Part shown: one piece after another, positions 1 to 11,095 of the stretch
How the letters are laid out: every line of letters begins with the position of its first letter
How positions within the stretch are numbered: the stretch's first letter is position 1
From: Pisolithus tinctorius
Taxonomy: Eukaryota; Basidiomycota; Agaricomycetes; Boletales; Pisolithaceae
Direction: 5' to 3'
NCBI GenBank assembly: GCA_024663395.1
Contig: JANFAH010000198.1
Location: 1 to 28,771 of the forward strand
DNA length: 28,771 bases
Program-made: the position numbers and the translations under genes
The notes under the pieces: generated by a model
Seen by the model: only the letters and a program-made list of their open reading frames with translations
Told to the model about the DNA's origin: nothing
The model's database searches: none

Positions 1-243
1 ACGTGATATAGGGCCTGCGTTGTTCATCGATACCTTTTTTTTACTGGGGCGAACTTCTTTCAGGAACTCATAGACGGAGAACAGACACTCCAGGTGAAGA
101 TAGACGGATAATAGACCATACCGATAGAAGATAGACTGCAAGTATACCGCCATAATCATACCCACAAAGAACCTAGAATCGGGACATACCTGCGATTTAG
201 ACCCTTCAAGTACGCAAGCAGATTTTTTTTTCTTGGACAAAAA
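1..243 (+). promoter_or_regulatory. 5' flank of the methyltransferase gene
   Basis: No coding sequence is visible here. Bases 68-155 contain loosely repeated ATAGAC-type units (about four copies around 70-150). A T-run at 223-232 is followed by the ATG context AAAAATGG at 240-247. The segment probably carries the promoter and 5' UTR of the gene starting at 244, but no TATA box or named factor site can be supported. The window begins inside this spacer, so the upstream neighbour is unknown. Confidence 0.35.
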
Positions 244-1779
244 ATGGGACGCACTGTTGCACCGACCGTTTGCCTTCCACCCCTCGTTCATCTCGATAAT
301 TACACCCCGTGTCAAGTCTTGGAAAGTTTACACACGCTGAAGAAGTTGTACTTCCCTCGCTCTCCTTCGCAACCCTCTCACCACGCGGGTGTCATACCTG
401 AACTCAGAGAAATACCTGGACGATGCGCAGACATACTATTGTCGAGGAAAAGGAACAGAAACGGAAGCACAGAACGCCGTGGACAACATATGGTCAACCA
501 CGAGCGCATACCTGATTCAGGTTATGCCTCTGCTGAAGAAGACACTAAAAGCGAGACGGCGAAGGATGATGGTAGCGACGAGGAAGAAGGGGAAGGAGTT
601 GACCTCGAACTCCTACGTGCGGACGATTTCGAACGTGGCTTCGCCATCAAATGGCTAACTGGTTTCCTTAAGCGCTCCGATGGCTGGATGACCGTTCAGC
701 GCATTGGATTTTCTATAGAAGTTGAAGATTTAGAGGGAGGATCAGACACAGAGGAGGGGACCCAAGGAGATATATATACAGAGCTTATTGATGAGGCGTT
801 TGCTTTGCTTGCGCGTATCGCAGGCTACGGCAAGGACGATGATGACTCACACAATGAAACAGCTTTAACAAGGCAATTTTGCTTTCCGTTCAGCAGGCAC
901 CCTGGGACGGCGCATACCCCTCTGCTTAACGAATGCGGCCAGCAGGGCGACAACAACCAGGGCGCGGATACCAGAACAGAACGGGAATCCATTACTGTCG
1001 AACTGAACGACGCCCCGCTGGATGCCGTAGACCACACCGCAGTGGGGCTACAGAGCTGGGGCAGTGCGATCGTCCTCGCCAAACGAATGTGCACCGACCC
1101 GGGTCGCTATCTCCTGCCTAATAATCTAAACATGTCGGCCGTGCACCCTTCACGGGAACCTTCGCATGCAACAAAACTGCGTATACTGGAACTTGGTGCT
1201 GGTACCGGCCTGCTCAGCATCGTAGCTGCAAAGTTGTATCGCCAGCTCGGATACTCCGCACACTTAAAAGCAACAGATTATCACCCTATGGTGCTAGAAA
1301 ATCTCATGCAAAACGTTCGTTCGAATCTTGGTTCTGTCGTGCATTTTTCACCGGACATCAATGGGATGGAAAATTTTGTGGAGGTGAGCGTGGACGTCGA
1401 AAAATTAGACTGGTCTTCCCCACCGGAGGTCGAAGAGGGAGAAAAGTATGATGTTGTGCTGGCCGCTGACGTCATATACGACCCGATACATGCGCACTGG
1501 ATATGTGACTGCGTCATGAAGAGTTTGAAGAAGCCGATGTCGGGGATAGGCGGAGGGAGCAGCGCGTTTTGGTTAGCAGTGCCTCTGCGGTCGACGGGTC
1601 GACACGAAGGGATGGGACGTACGGTTGAAGACGCATTCCCTGTTTTAGGTACCCCCGAAGAAGGAAGACGAGGTGAACATAGGCTTGTGATTGTGAGCAG
1701 GGAAGAGACAGGCAGGCAGGAGGGGTTCGGGAGGGCGGATGAAGGAGGGTATACGTTGTTCGAGATTCGGTGGGCGTAG
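244..1779 (+). CDS. SAM-dependent methyltransferase, family 16 (EFM2/FAM86-like)
   Basis: A 511-residue single-exon gene for a seven-beta-strand S-adenosylmethionine methyltransferase of the Methyltransf_16 class. Known members methylate lysines on proteins, often translation elongation factors. Motif I ELGAGTG is at residues 316-322. The acidic strand LKATDYHP follows about 25 residues later. DVVLAADVIYD, the post-motif acidic segment, is at 403-413. LQSWGSA just upstream of motif I is the usual family entry motif. The N-terminal 240 residues hold an acidic low-complexity stretch (residues about 100-125) and the segment IPDSGYASAEED, which I associate with fungal members. The first ATG is used; the context is A-rich. 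Residues about 55-90 are basic and unconserved-looking, so an unrecognised intron there cannot be excluded. It converges with NUP188, with 170 bp between stop codons. The substrate cannot be read from the sequence. Confidence 0.85.
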   Translation: MGRTVAPTVCLPPLVHLDNYTPCQVLESLHTLKKLYFPRSPSQPSHHAGVIPELREIPGRCADILLSRKRNRNGSTERRGQHMVNHERIPDSGYASAEEDTKSETAKDDGSDEEEGEGVDLELLRADDFERGFAIKWLTGFLKRSDGWMTVQRIGFSIEVEDLEGGSDTEEGTQGDIYTELIDEAFALLARIAGYGKDDDDSHNETALTRQFCFPFSRHPGTAHTPLLNECGQQGDNNQGADTRTERESITVELNDAPLDAVDHTAVGLQSWGSAIVLAKRMCTDPGRYLLPNNLNMSAVHPSREPSHATKLRILELGAGTGLLSIVAAKLYRQLGYSAHLKATDYHPMVLENLMQNVRSNLGSVVHFSPDINGMENFVEVSVDVEKLDWSSPPEVEEGEKYDVVLAADVIYDPIHAHWICDCVMKSLKKPMSGIGGGSSAFWLAVPLRSTGRHEGMGRTVEDAFPVLGTPEEGRRGEHRLVIVSREETGRQEGFGRADEGGYTLFEIRWA

Positions 1780-1949
1780 CGACATTTGTTCTGGGGTTCC
1801 GTCACGCCTAATCAGCAACCACATTACCTCGAGTGCTGGCTCCTGTGCACCAGCGAACTCTTAGAAAGTGCATGTCGAGTGGTAGTATGCAAAACACAGT
1901 AAAAAAGAAAAATGTATCTACATTACTTTTACTAGTCGACATTTCTACA

Positions 1950-4900
1950 CTAAGCTGCCGGAGCAACAACACGTTCATTTAAGAACCTCAACAACACCTG
2001 CGTGAGGTCCCCCGATGTTTGCTTCTTCTCAAGGACCTCGTCACTCTTCGCAAGAACCGGCTTAGAACGCGTCAAGAGTGCCTGTAAGTCAGATGCCATC
2101 TCTCCTGTCATTCCTCGTCGCAGCCGCTCCGCCAAAGTGAGAGACGGTCTAGGTGCCCGGCCTTTCGCCACCGGCTCCCTCACCTCCATCGCCTGGGAAG
2201 CATGTTCGTCAGTTTCCATGTCCGCCGCCGCTGGATCGAAATCAGGCTTAGAGAGCCACATGGCGAGTTGGGTGACTGCATAGATCAGGAGGGCCTCGAG
2301 GTTCTGGCGAACGGTGAGCGTTGCTTGACGGACGCTCAGGGGTACTTCTTTGAGTGAAGTAGCAGGGACGATTGCTTGGCCTGCGGGACGATTCACGAGA
2401 TTCCGCAAAATGTCAAGCGAACAATTGGCTAACTCAAGCAATGTGCCTACGGAGGCGGGTTCGCCGAGGACGACTTTTGAGTGCTGTGGGAAGGGCTATT
2501 AGCCAAGAGAACCGAATTTGAAGGCGTGCAAACCTACAGGAACAACGAGGGCTTCGTGGACTGGCCAATCTTCTTGCTCGCCAAGGAGCACGTCATACGC
2601 GTGACTGGTGCTCACAAGCGTCGAAACAACTAGACTGCATAACTTGAACACCCGATGCACCAGACGAGCTGTCAAAGGATGCTTCTGCAGATCAACCATG
2701 TCAACAGAGGATATTGATGCCGTTGCAATAGGCTCTTTCTCCATTGCGGCGCGCTCTTCTGCCGTGACTGGCTCCAATAAACTAGCAAGATGATTCGGGT
2801 GCGTGAGAGCGTAATTCAATTGCTGAAGGAGGATGAGAGCATGCGATCCGAAGACGCGTAGGACTTTTGTGATGATTGGATCTTGATTTGTCAATGGCGG
2901 AGCACTCTCTGTAATGGCGTAGAACAAGTTGACAACTTGTTCCATCTCCTCCAAAAGTGGCAGAGTAATCGGGTCGCCAATGCTCCACGAAAGCGCACGA
3001 GAGATCTGCTTTCCGTACAACGGAACAATGCCACATGCCGCGGCAGTAAAGTACTGATGCTGCCGACCAAGAGCAGAAATTACGCCAGATATTATGGCTA
3101 GCATCGAACAGTAGGACCTATGTACTGGGCTGCGCTCTCCAGGCAACTCCGGTAACATGACATCGACTTGACCTGCGCTGATGGCAGAACTGAGGCTGTT
3201 GTTGCTGAAAGCTGCGATGACACCCTCGCTTGCAAACCTTTCCGCCCCAGATGGGACGCTCACGAGCGCCATATGGAATAACAGGACATGGGGAGAGTAT
3301 AGGGGGATCCTGCGAACGCGGAGTAACGGGAGGTCAGAGAGGCCAACCATGTCCGAGTGGACGAGCAGGTCCAAGCTGGAATTGATAACGTCCGTCTCCT
3401 GGCATTTCGCTAACCACGGAAGGGATGAAGAACAGATATCGGGCCGCGTGCACTGCTCAAAAACAGCAACAAGAAGCTCCATATCCCGATCTAGATCCAG
3501 ATCCAGACGCGTCCGTGCCGAATCGAAAGTGAGACGTAGAGCATCGACTACGAGCGTTACCGTTGCGTCAACCAGCTCTGTCACGGTCAGGCGCTTGCTT
3601 GCGTTGAAGACCTTGGGTCGCCGAGCCATGTTGCGACTCTCACGCACGACGAAATACAATATTTGCAGAAGAGTTCTGTGGAATGGTAAAGCGAGCTTCC
3701 CAAGGAAGGACTGCGAAAGCGGTTGGGCCTCGTTCAGCAAAATCATGCGAACGTTGGACACTAGTGTGATGAAGGAGTCGACATCTGTCGCAGCGTCCGC
3801 GGTAGTGGTAAACCACGCAGCCTCAAGGATTGAAAGAAGAACGCCCAGTCGTGTCCCGTGGATTGTTGCTACCACCTCTCCTTGTCTCCTCTCCCGCGCG
3901 AGGTCTGCGGAAATCGTCGCCGCAAGTGTGAGGAGGGAAGATCTAATCCCAGGTTCAACCCTTATGAAAGGTAATAGCTGCCTGAACAGGAACTGCCATG
4001 CTTCAGCAAGGGCAATTTGAGAGTGAGTGAGCGACATGTTGAGGTTGATCGACGTCACTTGCTTCTCGACCTCTTCCACATCGCCAACTCTCTCGTCGTC
4101 CATCAGACACAGCTGCAGTCTGCTGCGTAAAAGTTTCGGGGAGAAGACAAAGTCGTCGCCGAGTTCGCGTTCCACAAGAGGATCCTGTGACCGGATTTGT
4201 TCCAATGAGAGACTTGGGAAATTCTCCGACAGGTGCTCCGTGACCGTGTCATAGAGGGACGGATCATATAAGCTGGAAACGGCCTCCAATATCGACTCAT
4301 TCAGTTGTTCTTCTGCCTTGAACATAGGGGCAAGCTTGGTATAGCTCAGCGGCTTGAGCAAGGGAGCATCCGACGAAGTTGGTCGTGGCTGGAGGAACAC
4401 ATCCTGTCCTAATATCTGTACAGCATACGACTTCGCCATGCCACGATACGCTTGGACGGAGACTGCCTCGTGAAGGTCAGAATGGCGCTCATCGTCAGAA
4501 GTCACGAGCGAGTTCGTCACGTAGTCAGGATACGGTCCAAGCTCCTCCCGGGCGATTGCTGTTATCCGGCTCCAAAACTCCTCGTCCTGGCGAGTGGCAT
4601 CGATACGGGCCCTGTGTTCGTGACCATGCTGCCACACAACGAGCAAGAACTGCAAGACGGATGCAAGAAGCTGCGGATTGGCTTCCCACAACTCCTTCCA
4701 ATGTTCTAGTGTAGCCCTGGAAACTTCCAGCGCAGTCGTCCGCTCCCCCTTGTCCTTGCTATCGCGACGTGTCTTGTCGGGTGCCTTCTCCTTACCCTCA
4801 CCCATTGGTATGTGGAAATCCCCAGCGACGAACAGATTTGCGAGCGCGGGCTCTTTATCTACTGCCAGTGTTATGAAGTTCCACACAGAGATCCGGAGAG

Positions 4901-7900
4901 GGAGTTCGTCGTACGGATGTTCCACGATACGGACAAGTGACGCCACCGTGGCCTCTGGGTTTGTCAGATGTCCGACAATAGTCGGGGGTGAAGGAGCCAC
5001 CATCGAGAGAGACGAGCATAATGCGTGCAAAACCCTCATTGCTTCAAGGGGCACAACAGTTCCAACATTCCTCTCTTTTACGAAGGTCGCCAACACGTCC
5101 ACGGGATCGACGCGAGCTCTTGCGGAGTCGGAAAAGCCAGCTCCACCCGAGATCCTAGAACAGAGTGCTTGCTCGAGAAGAGAAGGTTTCGCGCCTTGAG
5201 GTGACGTCTGCTGCTTGAAGTTCAATACTAGTCGTATGAGCTGCAGATGGGACTCGAGGAGGAAAATCAGGCGTCTGGCATCACCCAAGTGGCGGGAGGC
5301 ATACAATCCACCAAGGGTTTGAGGACTCGTCGCGATAGCAGACACGAGCGGAAGGATGGAAGAGGAGGCAGCTTTATGTACGAGAGTATCGATAATCGCC
5401 TGACTCAGGACGGGATATGGTCGGTTTCCGATAGCGGGAGGGGATTGAACGAGAATGTACGAGTACAAGGACGAGATGCGCCTCCCAATCTCAAATCGGT
5501 CACCGAGCTGTACGTATTTCCACCCGACGTGTTCCACCCAAATTTCGCCATGCACGAAATTCGCAGCACGTAGTAAAACTTCCTCCTTAACCTGGCTCAA
5601 GCGCTGGTTATCGGGGGGGATCATCACCACCGAAGCGAAGGCCTCTTGGGCAAGTTGCTGGACGAGGTGTAGTAGGGCGAGAGTCATAGTATATTGACCG
5701 GACACTCGTTCGGCAGTAAGAGCCACAGAAGCAAACCCTGGGGTCTGGGTGGAACTGAAGAGGACCGAGGTGGACCGGATATACAGCCAGACTCGCGGAG
5801 AATACTTGGGAAGAGTAAGAAGTGCCGAGAGGACACTCATAGCAGAGGTGACGAGTTGCGTGCGCGAGAAGTTCCGTGCTTGCGAGCGGCTAAGGGCTTC
5901 CTCGAGAATCATGGTGGTTAGCTGTACCAGGTCAGGGGGACGCGAGTCATTGGCGGAAGAAGCGTCACCGATCTCGAGTGACTCAAGGAGCTCCTCCGCT
6001 AGGCCAGGCTGATCCTGGATGACACTCCGTATAAGGTCCAAAGCATCTGTCGCGAGTGCTTCGTCACCCCCATCGTCGATTTCCATGCCAACGTCCTCTA
6101 ACCTCAATGTCAGGGGCACAGATCCCGGTCCCGTCCTCCCAAAGGTGACATCTTGATACAAGTCGGCTGTGCCCACGTACATCCGTCGTCGAGTGACATA
6201 TTCCGTCAACACATCAATCACTACTTTCCATCCGCTATTTTCGTGCTCCCAGCACACGGCTACGACGTCGCCCCCATCACTACTTAACAGCCGACCAGTT
6301 GAACGGGGAGACATGATAGAACCACCGGGTAAACGGATCGCTCGTATGTTCTTATAAGTCAATCCTCGCCCAGAGGCCGAAGGACCATACTGAACCTTCT
6401 CGTACACCGCATTCGGTCCCGAACACGAAGAAACCGGGATGACAAGTGAGAAGGTCGGCAGTTTGTCCATGTAGTAGAAGACGTGTCGACTGCAAATCTC
6501 CTGGTCCGCAACGTCGCCATCCGAAATGCGAGAATATTCTGCAGATGCAGTGGTAGATAATGAGTCGGTGTCGAGGAAACCAGAACCGGTTAGTGCACGA
6601 AGGAGGCGAACGAGTGGTCGAAAGTGAATGGGAAACCGTGAACGCGCAACGTCAAAGATTGCACGCCTAGCTGCGCCTTGGTGCCAGTCATACTGCCAGA
6701 ATTGCTTGCAGATTCCGACCACGGATCGACTCTCGCTTCGCCCAAAAAGCGCTATCCAAACTTCCACGAACGAGTCAAATTCCGGAATAAGCTCTACAGG
6801 AACGAGCTCAACCGTGGACATCAGTAGGCCTACAAGAGAATAAGTCAGCCATCACTCCCATAGCCCGGGTTACTCGCCTTTGAGTACAGAACGGAAGGCT
6901 ATGGCGTTGGGGTCAGTCACGGTTGAGCCCGTGCGCCAAGCAGTGGCAGTCACAAATACAGGAGAACTGGTGAGTATGGTCAGGAGGAGGTTGAACAAGC
7001 CCACATCACTACTGAGGGCCGTGCGGGCCATCAGTGCGTGAGTGGGTTCTCGTTCCTTTCCGCGTCCAGGTGGTGATATCGTCGAGTCCAAAAATGAGCG
7101 GTAAGCGTCTGGAATTTCCTTATTTTCCTGCGCTTTTGCATGGAGTCGAGAGAGAACGAACGCCCAGGCAAGATAAGCACATGCGTGTTGAGATCCGGTG
7201 TTAGCCATCACGAGAGCATGTATTCGTTTCACGGAGTCCACAGACGTCACATAGAACGACGCGTGGTCGGGCGGTGGTGAAAATTCCACGCCGTCCGGTT
7301 CGGCTATTCTCTCCAGTTCAAGGACCTCTATGGTAATGAGTATCCACAGTGCTGCACTGTCCTGCAGAATTTGCGCGCCCTCGTCGTCAAGGAGAAGCAT
7401 GGTGTTCTGCTGCGAAGATCCGAGATTTGTGTCATAGGCAGCCTCGTACAGCTTCACGACCAACGAGCCGTCGCAAGAGACATATCCCCACATTGCCCAG
7501 AAGATCACTTCTAGCAACAACAGTTGTTCTTTGCAGTTTTGCTTTGCCCATCGCGAAGCTGCCCTAGGGTCTGTACCGAGGTTGCTCGGGACCTCCTCGG
7601 AAGTTTTGCGTAGGTACTCGTCGATGAGCTCGCCTGCGAGCACACGACCGTCGGGGATAATCTTGGGCAGGTTTTCGGACGCAATCACATGAATAGGATC
7701 CTCGGCATTTTGTTGGGCGCGAAATAGTGGGATCAGGGTTCTCAGGACGAAAAGGCGCTCTGAGTAGTAAAATGGAGTGATGGCCGCAACAAGTTCTTCC
7801 AGTAGCGTCTTGTCCGACTTGAAGCCGTTCAAGTGAAGCCCTTCGTTGTAAAGAAACGAACGCAAGAGAATCAAGGCATGAATCTCATCGATGTCAAAGT

Positions 7901-8308
7901 GCTTGCTGAGGACGGTGGTGAACTCTTTCGCGACATCATCGACCTGAAGCTTGACGCCGTCTGAAAGAGTGACGGTGCCACTTTCGATGGCTTTCCGAGA
8001 CGCGTCGTTTGGTTTTCCATATGGTCTAGAGACATTGCGGAGTTGGGCAGTGCGGGGAGTTATGATCTGTGTTATTTGTTCCTGCGAACCACCTTCCAGC
8101 CGACCTGAGAGAAAAGAATGCAGTTGCTGATAGGTCCTATATACCCAATTCCATTAAACGCGTTCCCGTCAGTGAGACGGGTACATACACATCGATCAAT
8201 TTGGAGCGTTGTGAAGGTTCCCCTAACATTCTGTCCAGAGTCCCCCAGTTCTAGTTTGACTGGTTGACTACTGGATGGTTGTTTGTCTGTGTTTGATTCC
8301 AAGGTCAT
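1950..8308 (-). CDS. NUP188: Nucleoporin Nup188 (inner-ring scaffold of the nuclear pore)
   Basis: Exons 8308..8191, 8104..6878, 6829..2538 and 2483..1950 join in frame to 2056 residues, longer than yeast (1655) or human (1749) Nup188. It is an alpha-solenoid scaffold nucleoporin of the inner pore ring. Recognition rests on the N-terminal half: the FYYSERLFVLRTL segment and SRWAKQNCKEQLLLLEVIFW, which parallel the animal YYYEERTCILR and SRWFVQCLREQSMLLEIIF segments. It is further supported by RPLVRLLRALTGSG followed by a YMDKLP segment and by the small beta-rich domain ending CWEHENSGWKVVID. The rest is helical solenoid. Introns: 8105..8190 (donor GTGTAT), 6830..6877 (GC-AG, see separate entry) and 2484..2537 (54 nt, CTAAT branch site). 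The start at 8308 is inferred; an in-frame ATG lies at 8341. Exon 1 (39 residues) is short but yields the expected link into RLEGGSQEQI. It is divergent from TFIIB. Confidence 0.93.
6830..6877 (-). other. NUP188: GC-AG intron in NUP188
   Basis: The exon ends CTCAAAG and the intron opens GCGAGT, a good match to the AG|GCAAGT consensus of GC donors. It ends CTTGTAG and has a perfect CTGAC branch site. Only this junction keeps the frame: the nearby GT at 6873 gives a shift into stop codons. The joined protein reads SVLKGLLMSTVEL. The length is 48 nt. Confidence 0.8.
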
Positions 8309-8679
8309 CGCCAAATACTCCCAAACAAATATAGCTGACATAATACAATGCTGAGTCATTATAATATTTTTCGAAGAGGCTGTGGAGCTGCCGGCTCGTC
8401 TTTGTCCTCGACCATCACAGTCGTCGACACCGCGTGGACCACAAAACACGCCGTTCGCTTGTTACAAGGACAACTCTCGTCTCGTCTCGTTGGTACGACA
8501 AAAGACATACTTTGTGTGATTCGGACGTCGTTTATACTCTGTCCATGTCAGCGTTTAGCTACTAGACTGTTACACAGCAACCACAGCATCGTTCATTACC
8601 TCTACCAACGTCGCTCTCTTTCCTTTCTTTTCCGCGCACTTAAGCAAACAGCAGACGAGCACTCGTATTTGAAGAGAAA
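8309..8679. promoter_or_regulatory. Shared promoter region between NUP188 and TFIIB
   Basis: A 371-bp spacer separates the divergent start codons of NUP188 (8308, -) and TFIIB (8680, +), so both promoters must lie in it. It contains pyrimidine-rich tracts near 8610-8640, just upstream of the TFIIB ATG. ORFs that cross it on both strands (for example 8348-8872 +) show no family resemblance. No TATA box is convincing. Confidence 0.5.
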
Positions 8680-9779
8680 ATGGCTTTCTCACAACCATTC
8701 CCACTCGCTGCACAGGCTCCAAAAACACAGCAGGCAACCTACGGCCCTGACCTTGCCGTTCGCCTCATTTGTCCAGACTGCCGAGACCCAAATCCTAACA
8801 TCGTTGAGGAGTATGGAAGCGGTGATCTCGTGTGTGGGGGCTGTGGTCTCGTGCTCGGCGACAGAATCGTAGACACGAGAAGCGAGTGGCGGGTAAGTAC
8901 ATGTTGTATCTCACCTTTTCTTTTGAACAGTGCTATACATGTCGTTAGACATTCGCAAATGATGAAGGGGATGACCCTTCGCGTGTCGGCGCTGCTTCGG
9001 ACCCCTTGATGGAGGGTATGGAGCAACTTGACACCGTCATCAGTTTCCGCGACGGCGGCAGTGGCGTTGCGCGCGAACTTCAGCGTGCTGCATCGCGCTC
9101 ACAGAGCTCACGCTCCGAACGAAACCTTCTTTCTGCCTTCCGAGATATCGGCAGCTGGTGCGACCAGTTTTCTCTGCCGAAAACCATCAGCGACATCGCG
9201 AAGCAGCTGTACAAGCGTTCAGACGAAGAAAAACTTCTTCGGGGAAAACCCTTGGAGGCAGTCATCGCAGCCTGTATCTTCATTGCCTGTCGACAGGCCC
9301 ACGTGCCTCGAACGTTCAGGGAGATTTGTAATCTCACCCATGTATCAAAGAAGACGCTTGGACAGTGCTATAAAGCACTCGAACAAGCTTTCAACCTCTC
9401 ACCGGGCGCTACTGCACAACAGCACAACGCCTCCAGTACGACGACCGGACCAGAAAATCTACTCGTGCGGTATTGTAACCACCTCGATCTGGCTCCCAAT
9501 GTCCAGTCGGTGTGCAGTGATATCATCGTCGCTGCACGAGAGCACGGCATCGCAGATGGTCGGAGTCCGGTATCTATCGCTGGGGGAGCCATTTACTTTA
9601 CCTGTTTGCTTTTGGGAATACCGAAGCCAATACGGGAGATTAGTGCAGTGGCTGGGGTCAGCGAGGGCACCATCAAGTTGGTGTATCGATTTTATTATTC
9701 AGAGAGGGAAAAGCTCGTGAAGGAGGATTGGATAAAAGATGGACGAGCGGTAATGGCCAGGCTCTCGATTGACAAATAG
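8680..9779 (+). CDS. SUA7: Transcription initiation factor TFIIB
   Basis: Exons 8680..8892 and 8949..9779 give 347 residues, near the yeast length of 345. TFIIB bridges TBP-bound promoter DNA and RNA polymerase II. The N-terminal zinc ribbon has C31-x2-C34 and C52-x2-C55. The B-reader/linker follows as EWRTFANDEGDDPSRVG, which is rebuilt exactly across the 56-nt intron (donor GTAAGT). Two cyclin repeats follow: the first contains LEAVIAACIFIACRQ and PRTFREIC (residues about 110-215), the second VSIAGGAIYFTCLLL and KPIREISAVAGVSEGTIK (residues about 230-325). A Thr/Ser-rich insert (about residues 216-226) separates the repeats. The ATG at 8680 is the only one placing the ribbon at the usual depth. 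It converges on RRS1 with 93 bp between stops. Confidence 0.97.
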
Positions 9780-9872
9780 AGGGTCCAGGGTGTTCCGAGG
9801 GATTTCCTATGTATCATACTCGAAAACTTTTGTGGAGGTATTTATATATGTACATGGCATGAAATGCGAGGA

Positions 9873-11046
9873 CTATCGTTTACCCCTCTTGCTTTTTCCG
9901 GAGTCTTTTGAGCGTTTTGACACCTCCCGTCCCAAAGCGACGCCCCCTTTACCCTTGCTCACCGCTCGAATCGCCTTGCGGACGTTGACGACATCATCGC
10001 CAGTGCCCTTTTCAATCTTCGCCCTTTTAGCATCTCCATCCAGTTGTGATAGGACAGCAAGCGATGCCTGCTTTTCTTTTTCTGCGGAGACCTCCGTAGG
10101 ATCAAACTGACGCTCATGAGCTCGGCCTCTACACAGAACCATGAGAGAATATATATATACCTTGCGTTTGACGCCGCGTATCTTCTTGTCCCCTTCGAGT
10201 TTCTTGTCGAACTTACCCATGCTTGCGGTACTCGTCCGAGTAGCTGCCAATGTTTTTTCGAGTTCTTCCTTCCGTTGCTCTCGCTCACTCTGTGCAGCCT
10301 GCGCACGAGCAAGATTCTGCAACCGTTGCCGTTCGTTTTTAGCGACTCTGGACTTGCGTTCGTTACGAGCTTCTTGAGCAGGGTCAAAGTCCACATCTGT
10401 TTGACCGTTCCATCAATTCGTTCTACTAACAAAGAAAAAAAAAGAGAGAAAGAAAACACCGCACCGGCATTGGCTTTAACCTCGTGTATCCACTGATCCT
10501 CCTTTTCCTTGTTCTTCCCATCTCTTCCCCACCGATTAACCCACTCCTGTTTTTCCTCGTCCCATATTTTCTTGTCCCTGCGTTTTTTCTGTATACCCTT
10601 GGCAGCCGCGAACTTTTCCCACTTGGTGAGCGGTTTGGGTTTAGGAAGGGGTTTTGCACGAGGAAGTTGTGTCGTTGGCGGTGGAAGTTTTGCAAAGGAG
10701 CCGTCGACAGACGATTCGGTCGGAAGTACATATAGAGCTGCTACTAATGCTTGGATGCCATCTCGAGCAGTCGACTTGAGATACTCTTCGAGGTTGGATC
10801 TTGATTTTTTATAATATTATCAATAGGCGGTTCTGTGAACGAGGAGAATGAATACGTACCGGTAGCTGTCTTCGTCGATTGGGTTGTGGTCGGTGACAGT
10901 CAAAAATCCAGCATCGACATCGAGCGGCGTGTCTTTTTCTACTGTAACAGATTGACTGCAGACAGTGTTAGCTGAGAAGCTGAAAACGTTGCTTGAAATA
11001 CCTACAATTTAGATGCCTGAGCAGCGAGGAGATTTGAGACGTCCAT
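9873..11046 (-). CDS. RRS1: Ribosome biogenesis regulatory protein Rrs1
   Basis: Exons 11046..11006, 10955..10860, 10799..10465, 10396..10161 and 10106..9873 join in frame to 313 residues. Rrs1 acts in the nucleolus with Rpf2 to load the 5S RNP into pre-60S particles. The family start MDVSNLLAAQASKF leads into SVTVEKDTPLDVDAGFLTVTDHNP. LPRAKPLPKPKPLTKWEKFA and the RRDKKIWDEEKQEWVNRWG block follow, all hallmark Rrs1 segments. The C-terminal third is basic and probably coiled (NERKSRVAKNERQRL). Intron lengths are 50, 60, 68 and 54 nt. The last intron (10107..10160) is open and a multiple of three, so only the resulting KRK|FDPTE join shows it is an intron. The start codon sits inside a CCATGG palindrome and faces TAF4 49 bp away. 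Confidence 0.93.
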
Positions 11047-11095
11047 GGGTAGCGCTGAAGTCAAAATCGGGGGTGGCTGTCGTCTTCAAACCACC
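11047..11095. promoter_or_regulatory. 49-bp divergent gap between RRS1 and TAF4 start codons
   Basis: The RRS1 ATG (11046..11044) and the chosen TAF4 ATG (11096) face away from each other across 49 bp. The CCATGG at 11043-11048 even offers overlapping ATGs on both strands (RRS1 at 11046, an in-frame alternative TAF4 start at 11045). Promoter elements for each gene must therefore lie in the other gene's 5' end, or the two transcripts overlap. No motif can be named. Confidence 0.5.

Noticed and set aside
389..658. Second-frame ORF with protein-like text (KYLDDAQTYYCRGKG)
   Set aside because: It overlaps the methyltransferase frame, and the downstream family sequence (SGYASAEED onward) continues only in the first frame. 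A real exon in this frame would need splice sites I could not place.
3181..4020. 279-codon open frame on the plus strand
   Set aside because: It lies antisense inside NUP188, whose frame shows family sequence throughout. The antisense product is Ser/Arg-rich without motifs.
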